NCBI RefSeq assembly: GCF_039539525.1
Contig: NZ_BAABDH010000012.1
Span: forward strand, 109,397-173,396
Length of the DNA: 64,000 nt
Source: Hymenobacter algoricola
Lineage (GTDB): Bacteria; Bacteroidota; Bacteroidia; Cytophagales; Hymenobacteraceae
Direction: 5' to 3'
Part shown: piece after piece, positions 61,431 to 64,000 of the stretch
Layout: every line of letters begins with the position of its first letter
Numbering within the stretch: the first letter of the stretch is position 1
Notes under the pieces: model-generated
Told to the model about the DNA's origin: nothing
What the model saw: only the letters and a program-made list of their open reading frames with translations
Databases searched by the model: none
Position numbers and translations under genes: made by a program

Positions 61431-63812
61431 ATGCAAAAATTTACTCACCGGCCCAGCCGTTGGCTGCTGGGCGCCCTTGCCCTGTTCCTCACCCTGACCG
61501 GCAACCCGGTGCGCGCCCAGAAAGTGGTGCTCCAGGGCTTCTGGTGGGACTATTGGAACACCAACTACCCCAACGGCTGGGCCAACTACATTGCCGACCT
61601 GGCCCCGCGCCTGAAGACCATGGGCGTGGATGCCGTCTGGCTGCCCCCGTCCATCAAAAACGCCAACCAGGGCAACGGCTACTCCCCTTTCGACAATTAC
61701 GACCTCGGGGATAAGTACCAGAAGGGGTTTGTCGGGACGCGGCTGGGTACCAAGGACGAACTGCTGCGGGCCGTGGCCATTCTGCACGCCAACGGCATCG
61801 AAGTGGTGCAGGACATCGTGCTGAATCACAACGACGGGGCGGGCTCGGCCAACGGCGCGGGCGGGCAGGACCCGGGCGCCTGGGAAGACGGCACCACCAG
61901 TAAGTACAAAAACTTTCGCTACGTAAGCTACGCCACCCCGGCGACGGATGAGTCGGCGACCAACTACCTGGCCCGCAGTGGACGGTTCTCCAAAAACTGG
62001 GAAAAATTCAATCCCAACCAGGGCAATAACTCTACCTCCGGCGACTTAAACTCGGTGCTGTTTGGCCCCGACATCAGCTACTACGCCGGCTCCTACGGCC
62101 AAAGCTCCAACGCCACCTTCAACCCGGCTCAGGGCAGTGACTATATGCGCAACAACGGCCGCAACTGGCTGGTGTGGTACAAAAAGCAGGAAGGCTTCGA
62201 CGGCGTACGCCTCGATGCGGTGAAGCACTTCCCCGACTTTGCCATGGAGGATTTCCTCTACAACCTGCAAAGCAACGCGGGCTGGGCCAACGGCGGCACC
62301 TCCATGTATGCCGTAGGCGAATGGGTGGGCTCCTCGGGGCAGATGGACAGCTGGGTAGGCAACGTACAGAACCGGGCCGGCACCTTCGACTTTTCGCTGC
62401 GCAACGGCCTCTACAGCATTGTGAGCGGGGGCGGTAACTTCGACCTCGGCAGCCTGCCAGGCTACCAGCAGGGCACCCGCGTGGTGCTCATCAACGGGCA
62501 GTACGTGCACCGCACGGTGCCTTTTGTGAACAACCACGATACCTTCCGGCCCCAGGTGGGCGCCACGGGCAACTACACGGGCTGGAATTCCGGCTCGGAG
62601 CTGGCCCCGCACATCGACCCGTTTGATCCGCGCCTGTCGGCCACCTACGCCGCCGCCCTGGCCCTGGACGGCTCGCCCCAGATTTTCTTCGAAGACCTCT
62701 TTAACGTGGGCAACACGGGCAAGCGCTACTCGCACAGCCCCAAGAATGCTACCGACCTGCCCACCCGCGGCGACGTGGAAAACCTGATCTGGTGCCACCA
62801 GAACCTGCGCTTCAAGGAAGGCGCCTACAAGGTGCGCTGGCAGGCCGCCGACCACCTCGTGATTGAGCGCAGCACCAAGGCCATCATCGGTATCAACGAC
62901 AACTTCAGCGCCTGGCAGAACAGCACGGTTTCGACGGACTTCGCGCCGGGCACCGTGCTGAAGGACTACTCGGGTGCCAACGGCACGGCCACCGTGACGG
63001 TCAGCGGCGCGCAGACGGTTTCCATCAACACGCCGCCCTGCAACGGCACGGCCGCCGGCGGCCGCCGCGGCTACTCGGTGTGGGCCCCCACGGGCATCGG
63101 CACTAACTACAATCGCCCCGCGCTGAGCACCACCCAGGAGTGGGAGCTGGCCGACGACCTGGGCGACAAAGACACCCGCTCGTTGCAGCAGGGTGGCCAG
63201 CTGCCGGCCGCCTCCACAGCCCTGCGCACGGCCGGCCGCATCTATTCCGATGCCAACAAAACCGTTACCTACACGCTGTTTCCGACCGATGCTACCCGCA
63301 GCCTCACGGTGGCGCTCTACAACAACGCCGGTACGCTGGTCAGCAGCAGAACCGGCACGGGCAACCTGACGGGTACTTACACGCCGACCACCGCCGGCTG
63401 GATTTCGCTGAAAGCCAAGAACGCCTCGACGGCCAACCCCGCCCAGCGCGCCTTCGTGAAGGCGACCTACACGGCACCCACGGTGGTGAGCGGCTCGATG
63501 ACGGCCCGCGAGGCCACGGTAACGGCCACTCCTGCCCCGGCGCCCGTCTTCACCACGGATAAAGCCGAGCTGGCCGTGTACCCGAACCCTACCGTGTCGG
63601 ACCGCATTGAGCTGACGCTGAAAACCAGCGTGGAGCAGACCGTGACGCTACGCCTGTTCGATCTGACGGGCCGGCTGGTACACGAGGAGAAAGCCAAAAT
63701 GTACTCGGGCGCCAACCAGCTGCGGCTGGCCGTGACCAGGGCCCTGCCCGCGGGCGTGTATCAGCTCACCGTACCCGAGCTGGGCATCAGCCAGAAGCTG
63801 GCTCTGCGTTAG
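61431..63812 (+). CDS. Secreted GH13 alpha-amylase with T9SS sorting domain
   Basis: From ATG 61431 the 793-aa protein has a signal peptide (RWLLGALALFLTLTGNPVRA). The GH13 barrel carries KVVLQGFWWDYWNTNYPNGW and IEVVQDIVLNHND. Region II GFDGVRLDAVKHF has the nucleophile Asp262, region III AVGEWVGSS has Glu297, and region IV FVNNHDTF has Asp370. After a beta-sandwich domain the C-terminus is a T9SS sorting domain (LAVYPNPTVSDRIELTLKTS, LFDLTGRLVHEEKAKM, LPAGVYQLTVPELG). It degrades starch-type glucans outside the cell. Confidence 0.94.
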   Translation: MQKFTHRPSRWLLGALALFLTLTGNPVRAQKVVLQGFWWDYWNTNYPNGWANYIADLAPRLKTMGVDAVWLPPSIKNANQGNGYSPFDNYDLGDKYQKGFVGTRLGTKDELLRAVAILHANGIEVVQDIVLNHNDGAGSANGAGGQDPGAWEDGTTSKYKNFRYVSYATPATDESATNYLARSGRFSKNWEKFNPNQGNNSTSGDLNSVLFGPDISYYAGSYGQSSNATFNPAQGSDYMRNNGRNWLVWYKKQEGFDGVRLDAVKHFPDFAMEDFLYNLQSNAGWANGGTSMYAVGEWVGSSGQMDSWVGNVQNRAGTFDFSLRNGLYSIVSGGGNFDLGSLPGYQQGTRVVLINGQYVHRTVPFVNNHDTFRPQVGATGNYTGWNSGSELAPHIDPFDPRLSATYAAALALDGSPQIFFEDLFNVGNTGKRYSHSPKNATDLPTRGDVENLIWCHQNLRFKEGAYKVRWQAADHLVIERSTKAIIGINDNFSAWQNSTVSTDFAPGTVLKDYSGANGTATVTVSGAQTVSINTPPCNGTAAGGRRGYSVWAPTGIGTNYNRPALSTTQEWELADDLGDKDTRSLQQGGQLPAASTALRTAGRIYSDANKTVTYTLFPTDATRSLTVALYNNAGTLVSSRTGTGNLTGTYTPTTAGWISLKAKNASTANPAQRAFVKATYTAPTVVSGSMTAREATVTATPAPAPVFTTDKAELAVYPNPTVSDRIELTLKTSVEQTVTLRLFDLTGRLVHEEKAKMYSGANQLRLAVTRALPAGVYQLTVPELGISQKLALR

Positions 63813-63831
63813 ACCTTTGATTGTTTGCAGT

Positions 63832-63864
63832 AAAAAGCCTCTCCGGCATCTGGAGAGGCTTTTT
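63832..63864 (+). terminator. Rho-independent terminator after the amylase gene
   Basis: AAAAAGCCTCTCC pairs perfectly with GGAGAGGCTTTTT, followed by more T. It lies 19 bp after the stop. Nothing else was recognised from 63865 to 64000. Confidence 0.9.
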
Positions 63865-64000
63865 TTGTTGGCAGAGCCGGCGGCACGTCAGACCTCCTAG
63901 TGCTTAGTCAGGAGAGTTTTTTGAACAAAAAGGCAGATTGGACGTTGCTTTTGGATGGGAAGACCAATCACACCATTTGTCCTGTCGTCGACTGACCGCC

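Overview
The window is a GC-rich chromosomal segment of a Bacteroidota bacterium, most likely Hymenobacter or a close Cytophagales relative. The evidence is several secreted proteins ending in type IX secretion (T9SS, Por) sorting domains (YPNP...LTGR...GxY pattern), a TonB-dependent receptor, a two-domain TonB-C protein, SBBP beta-propellers, lipoproteins with an S-x-C or S-G-C lipobox, and Bacteroidota-type promoter elements (TAnnTTTG near -7, TTG near -33). No rRNA, tRNA, CRISPR array, integrase, transposase or phage gene was seen. The content is ordinary chromosomal housekeeping mixed with lineage-specific surface proteins.

Layout. 1-2307 (minus): a four-gene run ending in a cut lipoprotein. 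2454-5000: a 55-aa conserved small protein, then a YeiH-type transporter with its LysR regulator, separated by a composite palindromic repeat. 5184-11161: S9 peptidase, a di-haem cytochrome c peroxidase with an imelysin-like N-terminus paired with a PhoX-type phosphatase, and a possible 21-aa membrane microprotein. 11297-18850: a secreted hypothetical, a seven-repeat IPT/TIG T9SS protein, and a tandem-duplicated module (DUF6252-like lipoprotein plus a secreted T9SS protein) in which both copies of the second gene are broken. 18851-19615: palindromes and a 42-bp tandem array. 19616-25757 (minus): FUSC transporter, STAS protein, bestrophin channel and a membrane-anchored MutS homologue. 25893-31187: TonB-dependent receptor, RidA, double TonB-C protein and a probable diadenylate cyclase. 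31230-31450: a second composite palindrome. 31458-35260 (minus): thioesterase-like DUF4442, secreted PPC/DUF296 protein, and an ECF sigma, anti-sigma and DUF4097-like unit. 35454-39755: a lipoprotein pseudogene, an ALDH7-family dehydrogenase, a DegP/HtrA protease and a frameshifted Hsp20. 39989-43382 (minus): probable operon deoC, SPOR lipoprotein, M20 amidohydrolase, outer-membrane protein. 43524-48196: two SBBP/T9SS paralogues, the second broken, flanking a hypothetical gene and a 21-bp tandem array. 48320-56848 (minus): secA, a lipoprotein, glf (UDP-galactopyranose mutase) with a glycosyltransferase, a GNAT acetyltransferase and dapF. 57132-63812: an RlmI-like methyltransferase, Ppx/GppA phosphatase, Ldh-family oxidoreductase, L,D-transpeptidase-like protein and a T9SS-secreted GH13 alpha-amylase.

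The most notable signals are repeats and gene decay. Hairpin palindromes with a GTTGAACGAC core, two AAAAACC inverted repeats and two arrays with 21- or 42-bp periods all lie between genes. Five loci show recent inactivation: a lipobox Cys changed to stop, two frameshifts (one in Hsp20), an early-stopped paralogue, and a Tyr changed to stop just ahead of a T9SS sorting domain. No clear undescribed multigene defence or metabolic system was identified. The best candidates for follow-up are the diadenylate cyclase-like protein with an atypical RHR motif and the repeat families.
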